A stretch of 64,000 bases of DNA from Cinclus cinclus (taxonomy: Eukaryota > Chordata > Aves > Passeriformes > Cinclidae). Shown here piece by piece: positions 1 to 11,500 of the stretch. The translations under genes were made by a program, and so were the position numbers. The stretch spans positions 91,074,259 through 91,138,258 of the forward strand of contig NC_085047.1 in the NCBI RefSeq assembly GCF_963662255.1. Direction: 5' to 3'. How positions within the stretch are numbered: position 1 is the first letter of the stretch; each line of letters begins with the position of its first letter. Under the pieces are notes generated by a model, which was not told the DNA's origin, did no database searches, and was given only the letters and a program-made list of their open reading frames with translations.

Positions 1-185
1 AGGCATTGTAGCAGCCAATGTACTTCGGGGCAGTGGTCCTGCTGTAGCTTCTACAAGCATTTGCAGCCACCAGTGGTGTACAGTCTGGTTTTTGCCAGGT
101 TACCCTCTCCACGCATAAGAAAAAACTCTGTAAAGAGTTTGTTGCCAGGTTTCTACAGTGGAGGGGGATGCATATGTATATGTAC

Positions 186-228
186 ATGGATGGATGGATG
201 GATGGATGGATGGATGGATGGATGGATG
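186..228. repeat. (ATGG)n microsatellite
   Basis: There are ten uninterrupted ATGG units (186-225) followed by a partial ATG. The short open frame across it, which reads as repeated Trp-Met-Asp-Gly, is an artefact of the repeat. A perfect array of this length is likely to vary between individuals. Confidence 0.95.
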
Positions 229-1859
229 AACAGAAAGATCAGATGATCTTGATCAAAAATCTTATCTCCAGGCAAAGGAGCAGAGAGAAGATCCTATAGT
301 CAAACTTGTCTATTTTGCAGTAGCATTTTCATGGTCTGAAATTCGGTATTTTTTTTTTGTTACATATACCTGATTTTTTAGGTCAAATAAAAGGAAGAAA
401 AGGTAAAGCTGACAAGCCCCCTTCTTTCCCCCTGCTTAGTACTAATATAACTCAATTCAGAAATCCAATAATGCTTTAATTTTTAAAATCTAAATATAAA
501 TAAAATAAGTAATGTAACTATAACTGAACGATCATTTAAACATATAGAGAAAATGCAGTAGTAAAAGTGAACTGCTGTGCATTCCACCATAAGTTTAATC
601 ACATTGAATCATTCTAAAATAATAATGCCTATGATTCTTATAATGCTTTCCAGGTTTGGGAAGACCCATACAAATAGAGCAAATCATAGTTATTTAGTAG
701 GCAAATGTTCCCTCACTATGCAAACTGAATGGTTATTGTGCTGTAGACTCTCAAAAGCAGCGCAAGCATACAAGCAAGAACTGAGAATGCTTTCTGTGTA
801 ATCAAATCCCATCTGGCAGAAGACTGCAAAAGAGTTGGGCATTTTCAAGAGCAGCATGCAAATACATGAAGGCAATGCTGAAGGTGCAATGTTCATATGC
901 TGTCCTGAGAAAACACCTTCAAAACCAACATAGATATAGCTGCAGACAGCCAAATCTGTCAAGTCTCTCCTGATCTGAACTAAATAGCAAGACAGATCAT
1001 GCAGGGAAAATAACCATGAAAGCAGAACACCCTTTTAAAATTTTTAATTGAGACACTAAGTAATACCTAGTACATTGCCGGAATTTACAGACAACTACAA
1101 ATGAAGTCTTGAAATGCTTCAGCATCACTCTACTCTCCTGCAACAGTATTTTGCTTTTTTGAATCTCTTCTTGTCTCCAGGTACTCGTCATTCTTTACAT
1201 CCACCATGGGAGTGAAGCCACTTACACAGCCTGAAAGAGAAGTTGCTTATGAGCTGCCTTGTCAAACACATTCACCAAGGAATGTGTGGCAAAATGTGCA
1301 GCTACATCCCTGTGTGTAAAGCAGCACCTCTGCTTGAGAACCGTGTTAATCACATTACTTAATTAGTTCACAAATAATCACTTCACAGTTATATTCTGTA
1401 GCTAGATGTTTTGGCAGCTGAGACAGGGAAATTAATAAAATCCACATTTGTTTAAAGTAAACCTGTTACATCTTTATCTTTTTCCCTTTTTTTTTTCCAT
1501 GTGTTTTATCCCAGGCTTCTGAGAGTTTAATCTTTTTTCTATTTCCAAACTAAATACTCTGAGTATTTAATTTCCTAGTATCTAATGTAATTTTTCCCAT
1601 GGTCTCTTTGGCAAGAACAAAAAAGTATGTGCAATGATATTTTTTTATTTCATTTCCTTTAGGCCTGGCCTGGCCTAACTTTCATTAAGTCCCAGGTACA
1701 GGGAGGCACACAAACACACACTAAATTTGTAAGTCTGAAAATGCTTCTCTTGACATCAAAGAATTAGGAGGTGTTTTTCTGTAGTTGGAGCCCAACTTGC
1801 AAGTCTCTTCTGTCTCTTCTTCCTTTTAAAAAAATGTGCTTTTATTGTCTCTAGTCCTT

Positions 1860-2160
1860 TGTGCCAGTTCTTCCACTCTTCCTAATCTTTGCCTTTCACT
1901 CTCCCTAATCTTTCACTCTTCCTAATCTTTGTGCCCCTTCCTTTTTCCTTACCTCTTTTTCATCTCATGTCCCCTTTTCTCTCTCCTTCTCTGGTTCCCC
2001 ATTTCCTCCATCTTCCTCAGTGTCCCTCAGCAATTCCTTCCCTCCCTTGCAGTCCTCTGGGGTGGTTGGAGAGCTCCCTGACCTCCTCTCCCTTGCAGGG
2101 GTCTGATGTAGCTTTGCTTCTGCTTCTGGTGGTGCTTCTGCTTCTTTTTGCTTCTGTGAT
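1860..2160. repeat. Pyrimidine-rich low-complexity tract with a triplicated unit
   Basis: The + strand is strongly C/T-rich. Its left part carries three copies of a 17-18 base unit of the form CACTCTYCCTAATCTTT, at 1874-1891, 1897-1913 and 1914-1931; the last two abut. Around 2110-2155 there are imperfect GCTTCT repeats. The 120-codon open frame at 1889-2251 is explained by this biased composition (Leu/Pro/Ser-rich), so I do not call it a gene. Confidence 0.75.
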
Positions 2161-3688
2161 GGCAACTGGCTCCTGTTTAAGAGGGTACTTTCCAGGTGGA
2201 TTACAGCAGTTTCTCATTTTAAGTGTGTCAGCAATTTCTTCTATTGAATAATAAGCATTTTGCACATCTGCACCTCTTTTAAGTCATCCTAATACCCCAA
2301 TACCCTCTCATCACCTTTTGGTGCTGGCTATCCAGTGTGCTTTGCCTGCTCTGGGGTTATGTATGGGGTTATGTACCCTGGTGACAGGGTAGTTTGGTTG
2401 TAAACTCTGGAGCAACCAGAAGGAAGGAGGGATGAGAAGTGCCCCTCTAATCACTGGAGGTATTCTGGTGTGTAACACAGCACTTCTGGCTTTTATGTTT
2501 TTGGACAGTGACATTTAAGACTTCACCTCTGAAGGAAGCAGTATAAGGTGCTGAAATAATTATGGATTTCATTGCAGATTTTCCAGTTTCCTCTCTCCTT
2601 GCTGAAACAACACCTTTCATCATTAAATGTTCTCCACTACTTCTTTTTCTTAAATTAACAATTTTGGTCCAGAGAAAGTCCAAGTCCTTCATACTGTATT
2701 CTACATTTCTCCAGGAGTCACTGTTATTTATAGCTTAAGACTGTTGTGCTTGGTATTTCTATCTGCAAGGTTATAGGTTATAACTGGACGTTACTTACTG
2801 GATATTACTCACCAACAAATAATGATCTGAGCTCTGAATCAGGAGCTTTTATTTGGCTTTACATCTATTCTTTCTAGAGTAGCAAAAGAGCAGCGAGAGA
2901 TTAATGGCTTTTCACATAATGAAATCTAGTAAATTTTATTATACAGTGTCTAGATTACCCTTATCACAACAGGTTCAGCTTTCTGTGTGTATTGGAAGTC
3001 AACTGTAGAGTCATGAAGCTTACAGAAAGATTTTGTGCAGACATCATGACATGGCTCTCACAAAAACCCAGTTTTAAAAGTGTCACTTAAGAAAAGGACA
3101 GGAGGGCTTCTGCAAGCACTTGGATTGCAACCCTCAATTCCAAAAGCGCTGTTTTGCAGCACAGGCACATATATGGAAGAAAAGACTGGGTTAGGGGTTG
3201 GACCGCAAAGGAAGAATCTCTTTGGCAAGATTTCAGTGTATTTCAATTGTAGTTTCCGGGTTAAGCAGGGCCCTAAATCGTATTAATAGTGGAAAGTTAG
3301 ACAAAAAGGGACTTGTCGAATGAAATATTTTATGAAGAATAGGGCTTCTTTGGCAGCTTCTCCTAGGGGAAGCTCTGTGCAGAGTCGACGTGTGCAAGTG
3401 GCATGTATAGCACATTCTTAAACTTCCCGTGGTTAATAACACCACGGATGTGTAACTCCAAAATGACAGGGTCTCTCCCCTTACCGCAGGGACTGCTCAC
3501 ACAGGACCCGGGCACAACCTGCTGCAGCCTTCGGGACGCGGGTACCGCGAGACTGGACGGAACTCGGGCAGGCAGCTGGCTGGAACACAGGACACCCGGC
3601 ACGAAGAGGAGCGCGACCTCTTATTTTCACCCTTTCGGCCGCCTCAGGGGTTGGGTACGATACGTTAACAATTAACTTACCATTATTT

Positions 3689-3722
3689 GGGGACGCCCCG
3701 GGGCACCGGGGGTGACGGGGGG
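3689..3722 (+). promoter_or_regulatory. Canonical G-quadruplex motif at the CpG-island edge
   Basis: Four guanine runs of 4, 4, 5 and 6 bases (3689-3692, 3700-3703, 3708-3712, 3717-3722) are separated by loops of 7, 4 and 4 bases. This satisfies the standard G3+N1-7 rule. The motif lies about 840-870 bases upstream of the SH3RF3 ATG, exactly where AT-rich flank turns into the island. Folding in vivo is inferred, not shown. Confidence 0.55.
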
Positions 3723-4368
3723 AGGCCCTGCGCCGCCTCCCGCCGCGCCCGCCAGGGGGCGCCGCGCCGCCAGGGATGGCGCGGCCGGCGGGGCCCCGGC
3801 TCCGCTCCCGATCCCGGCCCGAGCGCTGCTGCCCGCGGGGATGCCGCGCCCGCCGGCCCTGCCCGCCCGCCCGCCGACACCCACACCATTCTCCGCGGGC
3901 CGCCGGGCCCGCAGAGGCTCCTGTCCGCCCCCGCCCGGGTGCCCTTGGCTTTCCCGAAGGGTCTCCTCCGCTTGCCCCCGCCTGTCCGGGAGCCTCCGCC
4001 GGGAGGAGAAGGAGGAGGGAGTAGCGGCGGCGAGCGGGCGGCGAGCCCCGCTGGGTAGGGTTACAGGGAGCCACGGAGCGGCGGCGAGGCGGGCGGGGAT
4101 CGCCTGCGGGGCGGCCGCCGTGCTGCGGGCGGCCCCCGGCGCTCCCCGCCCCGCGCGGAGGCGCGGCGGGCGCCTCGCCGGGCCCCTCCGTAGCTGCCGA
4201 GCCGCGCCGGGCGGCGGGAGGAGGCGCGGGCAGACAGGTGCCCTCCTCCCGAACCGCCGCGCTCCCCGCCGCTGGCATCGCCGCCGCGCCGCACGGCGCT
4301 GGGCAGCGTCGCCCGGGCAGCCCCCGAGGTCGCCGCCGCCCGCCGCCGGGGGCGGCCCCGCCGCCCCG

Positions 4369-4428
4369 ATGGCCGCCGCCGCCCCGCCGCCGCCCCTCCC
4401 TCGCCGCCGCCGGCCGCGGCGGCCCTAG
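4369..4428 (+). other. Possible short upstream ORF in the SH3RF3 leader
   Basis: An ATG with G at +4 (4369-4371) opens a 19-codon frame rich in Ala, Pro and Arg. It closes at TAG 4426-4428, 132 bases before the SH3RF3 ATG and in a different frame. It would matter only if transcription starts upstream of 4369, which is not known. If it is in the mRNA, it could reduce initiation at the main ATG. Confidence 0.3.
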
Positions 4429-4559
4429 GGGCGTCGGGGCCCTGCGCTGCCCCGCGGAGGGGAGGCGGAGGCGGCGGCGGCGGGGCGGGGGCGGAGGCGG
4501 AGGCGAGGGGGCGGCGGAGCGGCGGCGGAACGCCGGCGGAGCGGGAGCCGGCGGCGGCG

Positions 4560-4955
4560 ATGGACGAGTCGTCGTTGCTGGATCTGCTGGAGTGCTCCGT
4601 GTGCCTGGAGCGTCTGGACACCACGGCCAAGGTGCTGCCGTGCCAGCACACCTTCTGCCGCCGTTGTCTGGAGAGCATCGTCAGCTCCCGCCACGAGCTG
4701 CGCTGCCCCGAGTGCCGCATCCTGGTGGGCTGCGGCGTGGACGAGCTGCCCGCCAACATCCTCCTCGTCCGCCTCCTGGACGGCATCCGGCAGCGGCCCC
4801 GCGCCGCCGGGGGCGCCAGCGGCAGCCCCAGCGCCGCGGCCCCCACGTACCCCCAGCCCGCCGCCGCCCCCAGCGCCGTCGCCGCCGCCGCCGCCTCGGC
4901 CGCCGCCAGCCTGCGGGAGCTGGCGGCCGCCAGCCGCAGCGCCCTGCTGGGAAAG
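4560..4955 (+). CDS. SH3RF3: SH3RF3 (POSH2) coding exon 1: RING-type E3 ubiquitin ligase, N-terminal part
   Basis: The 132 encoded residues start [20 protein letters not shown] and match the N-terminus of SH3RF3, a RING E3 ligase and multi-SH3 scaffold linked to Rac/JNK signalling. A complete C3HC4 RING is visible: Cys12, Cys15, Cys28, His30, Cys33, Cys36, Cys49 and Cys52. The conserved segment continues to about residue 80 ([18 protein letters not shown]). Residues 81-132 are a low-complexity Ala/Pro/Ser/Gly linker. I chose this ATG because it has a strong Kozak context (G at -3 and +4) and no in-frame ATG occurs between it and the upstream in-frame stop TAG at 4191-4193. The exon ends in phase 0 after Lys132, where the human protein (from memory) also passes into the first SH3 domain. 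Paralogue SH3RF1 is less likely, because the stretches [19 protein letters not shown] and [12 protein letters not shown] are SH3RF3-like. The SH3 domains are not in the window, so this is a partial gene. Confidence 0.93.
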
Positions 4956-4961
4956 GTGGGT
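4956..4961 (+). other. SH3RF3: Splice donor of SH3RF3 coding exon 1
   Basis: The junction reads AAG|GTGGGT, a good match to the vertebrate 5' splice site. It directly follows codon 132, leaving phase 0. Without splicing the frame stays open to a stop at 5271-5273, adding residues with no resemblance to SH3RF3. The donor call is therefore supported by both the motif and loss of homology. Confidence 0.85.
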
Positions 4962-5520
4962 GCCGGGCCGGGAGAGCGCGCGTCCCCGCGGAGCGCCGGG
5001 CGGCCCCGGTTTGCCGGCGGGACGTCCCGCGGGCGGCGGAGAGTGTCCGCCCCGGGCACCGGCGAGCGCCTGCCCCGCACTTGTGGCCGGCTGTTGCGGT
5101 CGCCCCCCCGATCTAACGAAGGGAGGCTCGGACGGGGATGTCCTCAAAGTACTCTGGGCGGCCGCGGGCGGCGGGAGCGGCCGGGACCTCCCCGGGACAC
5201 CCCCTTCGGGTGGGTTTATCCCGGCTGTGGGACAGCTGCTGCGCCGACGGGCCCCGGGGCCGCCCCGGTGTAGCAGACCCGGACGTGGAGTCTCGAACCA
5301 CAGAGTGCCTCGAAAGCGCTTTTGTCCGGCGTGTCGGGCTGCTCCGGGTGCCTGTCAGGTGCGGGCGGGAGCCGGCTCCCACCCTCGCCCTGCCTGCGGG
5401 GGAACTCTCTGGGAGCGCTCGGCCGGTCCCGATCCCGGTGTGTTCCTCAACCCCGGGATTTCCCCCTCCGCTCTCCGGGCGCTGCCGGTGCTGTTACAGC
5501 CACACAGAGCCCTCCTGACA

Positions 5521-8500
5521 GCCGGAACGGAGCGGGGTTTGGTGCTGAAGCTTCCCCTCCCAAGGGAACGTAATTTCATTTTTATGTATAAGGTGTGTGA
5601 CTTGTCGAAGGCGAGTACTGCAGCGTGTGCATTTATTTATTGAACTCTTCAATCGAGTGCCCCATCTTGAGCCCTTTGAAGTCCATGACAAGCGTTTCAT
5701 TGGCTCGGAGGGGACAAGATCAGTTCCTCCCACTGTACTGTATTGCTCTTTCATGGGATCTGATAAAATTTCCTATTGGACCTCTTCAGGAGACTTGGGA
5801 ATGGAGACAGTCTTAAAATTGTGAACTTAATCTTACTTGTAATGTCATATATATACTGGATATGTTTAATTATCTTTGATCTTTAGCAAAATCTGCTTGA
5901 GCTGTAGTTTAGTGTAGTTTAGGCTTTTGATTTGAAAAGGTCAGTGTAGAGATTCCTTGTGAAGTTGTATTGCTATAGTAAATGTTTCAATTAATTAATT
6001 ACCTTTTTTTTTTTTTTTCCCTTGAATAAAAGGAATAGACCTCTACTATTTTTTCGAGTTTTCCCTACAGGAAATGATGGCAAATGTCACACATTGTTCC
6101 ATAAAATTCAGTCGTGGAGTTGGAATTGAAATATGCTAGGCAGTATTTCTGGAAGGTAGATGCTTATTACTGAGCTGTAGTCTTCAATGAGCTTCAGGTA
6201 TTTAATAATGACTTGTCCAATTTGAAGAAGAAGAGCAATGGAATTCTGCCTGCTGATATTTTTGCTTGTTTTTCAACTAAGCTTAGTCGCAGCAGACAAC
6301 TGTCTTCTTAGTTTCTGCATTATACAAAGGGAAGTTTGCATTTATTAGGTAAAGTACAAAGTACAACATCCCATGGTCTGGTTTGAAGTCCAGGCAGGTG
6401 TCTCTTGTGGGAGGCAGGGTCTGCTGGTTACACCTGCAGTGGGTGTGTTGGAGGAGCAGGGTCTTGCATCCTCACTAGGCTTTTGTGACCCTCCAACACG
6501 AAGGCAAGCTCTGGTTATCAAATCTTTAAGTCCTAGTAAAGTTTGCATATTACAGTGGCATGCACATGTAAGGAAATGCTTGATGGGGAAAGCTATTTGC
6601 AAATTTTCAGAGAAATTGAATTTTCATTATTTTACCATGAAGTGTCAGGCTTTTAAAAAGTTGCTTCCCTAGCCATTATTGCAGATAGCATGTAGTAAAT
6701 AAAAACACATTGCATTTTATAATTTTCTATTTTTGATTGCATAGCACTTTGGTGAGCGTTGGCAGTTCTGTTGTCCATTTCTGTGAGGGTTGTTGCCCAT
6801 CTGAATTTGACAGAAAGCAAAATTACACGACTTGAGAATCACATTTTGGCTATTATGGTTAACAACTGTGATTCTTTTCCCTTTGCTGGGGTTAATGGGT
6901 AATTCTGGGGCAGTGGGTCTGCTGGGACAGAGTGGATCTGTGAAAGTGTTTGCTTGGCCTTTTGACTGATGGCACAATTTTATCCTGGAAATCAATGCAA
7001 TGTGCTTGATCCTTACAAGGTTCATTACAGTGAAAGAAAGTCTGAACTAATCTGCTTTTAAAAAAAGCAGCAGGGGAGAATAATCCTCCTTGGAGCTGCT
7101 GATACAGCTGATTGCTGAGCAGTCCTCAAGACAAGAGTGCAGAACCTTTCTCTGTACAAAACAATAGATGGTACAATCCAGGCTAGAATCAAGCTTTTTG
7201 AGGCTAATATGGAAGAGAAGAATAGCGTCCCTTTCTCTCTTGTGTTGGTCTTTGACAGCTCAGCTGCCTTGAAGGAAGAAGTGATTCTTTGTGAGATATA
7301 TATATATTTCAGAAATTGCTGTAGATTTGCTGCCTGCGTAAATGCAAATTATGCTATTTTGCTAATTATTACCTTTCATTTTAGATAATGCAGTATATGA
7401 AATAGGACATACCATTACGGGCTTTTTTGGTTAGGAAGGAAACTGCTCATTGTGAAGTGTAATGGCAGAGAGCCAAGGTCACTTCTATCAGACTTCAATC
7501 TTGCCCAGATCCTTGGACTGGTATGTTAGAATCACACCAGGGATCTGTTTCTGTGAGAGTTTTAATTAACCTTAGAAGACAGAGCAGGGTCAGTGTCTGT
7601 GTTGCTATCATGCCTGTGTTTTGCTTCTGCACCTTATACTTTGCCGAAGTCTTCTTTGTGTAGATGCTGCTTTCTGAAATAACACGTTGTTTATCACTTG
7701 AGCAAAACTCTGTGGGGTTTGTATTTCTTTTTCGGGTCTCTGGCCTTTCTTTTCCCATAGTTTGTTGCAGACTTGACCTGTACAGACTGCTGAAAGCAGT
7801 GTAAGAGGGGCTGAGCTGGGTGTGAGTCGGCGGGCACTGGTGCTGTTTCCAAAGTTGTCCAAGACCATTCTTCAGAAACACTCCTAAAACACTGTAGGTA
7901 CATGGTACACATCTTCAGTAAGAGAGATCTGGAAGAGGTGCATACCTACTAACATATGATTGAACAATATTAGGGATTCTATCAATATATAATGGTGTGA
8001 CCCAATGCCTCTGTTTCAGCCTGTAAAAAACAGACTTTTTCTAAATGATATTGCATATTTTGAGATGTTCACATTAAAGCTGTTTAAATGCAGAGTTTGT
8101 ATTAGACATTATAAAAGGGTCCAACTATTGAAAGAGCACACTGGAAGAATGAAGGAAAGGAAATCCAACAACTGTGTGCTCCCCCCCCTGCCCCCCCCAG
8201 GGAATAGACAGGAGGCTGAGAGTGGTTTATAATGGTAGGCGCATTACTCACAAGGTTATAATTTATTGGCTCCTCTGTTTCCATTACCACTGTCGAATGG
8301 CTTGGGGAATTCAGGTTCTGTCAAAGTAAATGACTCCCTTAGATTGTTGAGGCATTATGCTAAATCTTCGTTCTTTACTGAGTGTGGGGGGTTTGGAGGT
8401 TTTTTTTTTAACAATTATTGCAGTTTATCACTTATTTTTTTTTTCAGGAGTTCTTAAGATCTAATAGCCAGCTAAGTGCATGCAAGTCTTTAGTAATTTC

Positions 8501-11500
8501 CTTCCAAACCAGGCTTCTTCCACTCCAGGTGCAAGGCTTATTGCTTGTTTGCTCATAATACAAACTGAGAACAACATTTGCATGAAAAAGAAAACCTAGG
8601 AAAACAAAACATGTCTCTCCTTTTTCCCAGAAGAGAGAACATGGACGAAGTGATGGATTGGGATGTGGTGCATTACCAGATGGGGTTGTAGGTACCAGTG
8701 GAAAGTAAGATGTGCGCATAAGGAAAATGATGTGTCACCGCGCCTGAGCAAAGTGACTGATGGGCTGCACTCCCGTGTTGCATGGGATGATGCATCTTAT
8801 GTGTATCAGCTTTGCAGAGCTATTTCACTGTTTCAGGAGGAAAGCTGCCATTTGCTAGCCCTTGGCTTCATGCAAGTTTTGCAAGCAGAGGGAACAGCGC
8901 TAATTTGCTAAATAAGCTTTTTAGCTACTCTTTAGAAATTCTCCAAAAGAGACATTCTGATACATTTTAAGAGTTCTGCCTCATCCTAGACTGGGTACAG
9001 TGGTTTAAAGGAGTAGACCTCACAGTATTTCTCTGCACCCATTTTCTTTCCTTTTTGGCTACATTATCTATCCGGTGAAGATCCCACCCTGGGCTACACA
9101 AGAGGAAGCAGGTAGAGTCTGGCACTTATATGCATTCATATGTATTACAGCAGGAGAGGACTGTGTAGGGGACATGCTTTGTCTTGGGCAGAGGGTAGTC
9201 TTCAGCTTGCCTTTTTAATGGTCAGACTTGCACAGACTGGAGTGCTGTTCAGCAGTGTGCCATGTACACAAGCCCAGGAACTTACCTTACTTTTGTTCAT
9301 TCTCTTTGATTTATTTGCTTCTGATGCGGTAGTTTCACTGATCAGCACTTGAACTTTGTCATAAAGCCATCCAAAAAGGAGTGATGTTCCGTGTGTCAAA
9401 GGCTCTGATCTTGAGGATTTTCTTTTTGTCTAGCAGATGGCTAAAAATGTGTTTTGACACAGGAGATTAACTACCATACTAAAGGGTATTGTGAAAAATC
9501 TAGCCAGAAGTATTTAAAACCCCAGCAGCTGAAGCTGTCTTCACAGAAATGAGTGAGCATAGGAGAGGAGGTTGCTGAAGGGCTGTGTCAGAAAAATTCA
9601 TCATTCACTGAGCACTTAGACTTTCCAGAAGATGTGCCATTTACAGGTGTCATCTTCACTTCCACTATGTTTTCCAGAAACGGAGTATTTTTACTCATGA
9701 TTTTTTCCATGTGATGACGTTATTTTACTTGCAAGCTAGAAAAATGTGTGATGGACCTGATGTGACCTAAGGGTGCTAGTGCTGACAGTGAACTTTTCTT
9801 TTGATCTGGGGTGGCCAGTAGTGGCTCAGTTGTCACACCTAAAATAGTTGTGGGACAGTGGAGAGGGCTTTGTGCCTTTAGTCCCAAACCCTGTATCAGT
9901 GTGACATACCTCTCTAGGACTCCTCTTGATGTCAAATGTGAATGCTAAGTTTAATCCCTGCATTTCATCCTTCTAAATGATTCATGCTGAACGCTGGTAC
10001 CGTTTAGCATATGACAGGGTGCCATATTAGGTAGCTGGTTACTCAAAGACAGATGGATAGGCTTGCTCAACTCATCCCTAAAGATCCTGTACCTGTTTCA
10101 ACCATGGCAATTTTTGCCCAGCTGCCCTAAAGCTCTGCCATGGTTTCAAGGCACATGCAGAACATGGTCATTGATGTCTAGTGAGCTGCATAACCTTTCT
10201 GGGCTTCACACTTCCCAGCTGAAAACCTGCCCCAGTAGCTCTAGCTCACCCTCATGTGCTTCTCAGTCTCCCGAAGGAAGCCGCCCCACAAACACGAAAT
10301 TATAACTAGAGGAGCTGGGTTTTGGAAAAAATTGTAAAGTGCTTGCTGTATACACTGAAGCTATGATGGTTGTTTTGTGTGGTTGTGTGGGGTTTGGCAG
10401 AGATGATGCACTTTGTTTGCGGGGAGCGTCAGCGCAGGGATGCAGCGATGTGTGCTGTGCATGGACTGTAATAGTACACTGTATTCCTTGTTTCTAATCT
10501 TATCAGCTCGTGTTCAGGCAGACTCCTGGTTCTGGCTGGGTGCCCAACAGGTCAGACAGGCTGCAGGCACTGGCTGGTAATGCTGGGTGCCTGTGCTTGC
10601 AGGTCAGGGGAAGGCTGCGCATGCTCTTTCTAGTTGAAGCCGAGTCCATACGATCAATAAGCTGCCACATGAAGTGCTACAACAATATTTTATTTGTACC
10701 ATGGAGGATTTCTTTCTCTGTGAAGGTATTTTCTTATGCTGTAGAGTTATTTTTGTCTGGTGTCTCATAATTTTAGCCTAATAACCGCATTACAATTTCA
10801 ACTTGAAAAGGCTGGGTAAGGCTGAAAAGTTATTGAGTTTTGCACTGTTATTTTTATACTGTCCCCTCTAATTTCATTGTACTGTTCAATATTTTGTGCT
10901 GTTTCTATTAAGAAAAAGTGCTTAAATTTCAGATAAAAAACATAGTTTACTTTTGCACTTCAGTGACCCACCTGAAACATCTTTGGCTGTGAGATGACAC
11001 TTGTTTTCAAAGTTGTAGATCATTCTTTCTTAGAAGCCTTTCCTTAAGCTTCAGAAGGCATTATAACTAATATTTCGCTCTGATTAATGTCTTTAAGCAT
11101 TGCAACCTTGTAATTGATGACCTCTAGAGCACTGGATTCATTCAGTATTCAGGGACTTTGTGATTTCTACAGACTAAAACTGTTGGGGGTGTGCACGGTT
11201 TCAGCTTTCCTGCATTCACTCATCACGTATCAAGCTAAATGTTTGCAAGCATGTTCAGTGCAGTCTTGTTAAAATCTGATATTTTACAACAGGTTTTCCC
11301 AATCTGCCATGAGCTATCATGGGAAGAACCCAAGATTAGTTCTAACAGGACATGAGAGCCTGGACAAAGATAAACTACAGGATTTGAGAAAGCTGCATGA
11401 CCTTGGCGCTGCCCAGCTCCCACAGCAGCTGTGCCTCTGCAGCTGGGGAGGGAGTGACAGGGAAATACAGTGCCAGCTGAAAGCTGCCTATTTATCCCTA

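Larger units (their letters stand above)
1..3470. other. Upstream intergenic region, no gene seen
   Basis: This AT-rich, CpG-poor DNA lies before the SH3RF3 CpG island. Open frames on both strands are short, start mostly at non-ATG codons, and resemble no family I recognise. Apart from the ATGG microsatellite and the pyrimidine-rich stretch listed separately, I see only T-runs and ordinary sequence. In mammals EDAR lies on this side of SH3RF3 (from memory), but no EDAR exon is visible here. Confidence 0.7.
3470..5520 (+). promoter_or_regulatory. SH3RF3: CpG island and presumed promoter of SH3RF3
   Basis: Composition changes sharply from AT-rich flank to very GC- and CpG-rich DNA, most dense from about 3690 to 5120, then decays by about 5520. 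This is the only such island in the window, and exon 1 sits inside it. GC-box-like GGGCGG motifs occur just before the coding start, for example around 4482-4494, and I see no TATA box placed to serve the exon. That fits a dispersed housekeeping-type promoter. The exact transcription start cannot be read from sequence. Islands of this type often fire in both directions, but no antisense exon is visible. Confidence 0.85.

Noticed and set aside
3687..5116. Long + strand open frames in other frames of the island (3712-4428, 4238-5116)
   Set aside because: Same composition artefact. The second starts from GTG, not ATG, and overlaps the RING exon out of frame.
3481..5147. Long open frames on the - strand across the CpG island (265, 339 and 240 codons)
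   Set aside because: They are Arg/Ala/Gly/Pro-rich shadows of very GC-rich DNA with few possible stop codons, overlap SH3RF3 exon 1, and resemble no family.
4956..5273. Read-through of the SH3RF3 frame beyond codon 132
   Set aside because: Homology stops exactly at a good splice donor and the extra residues are GC-rich noise.
8181..8198. Double C8 run as a possible i-motif or G-quadruplex on the other strand
   Set aside because: There are only two runs, and four are needed for an intramolecular structure.
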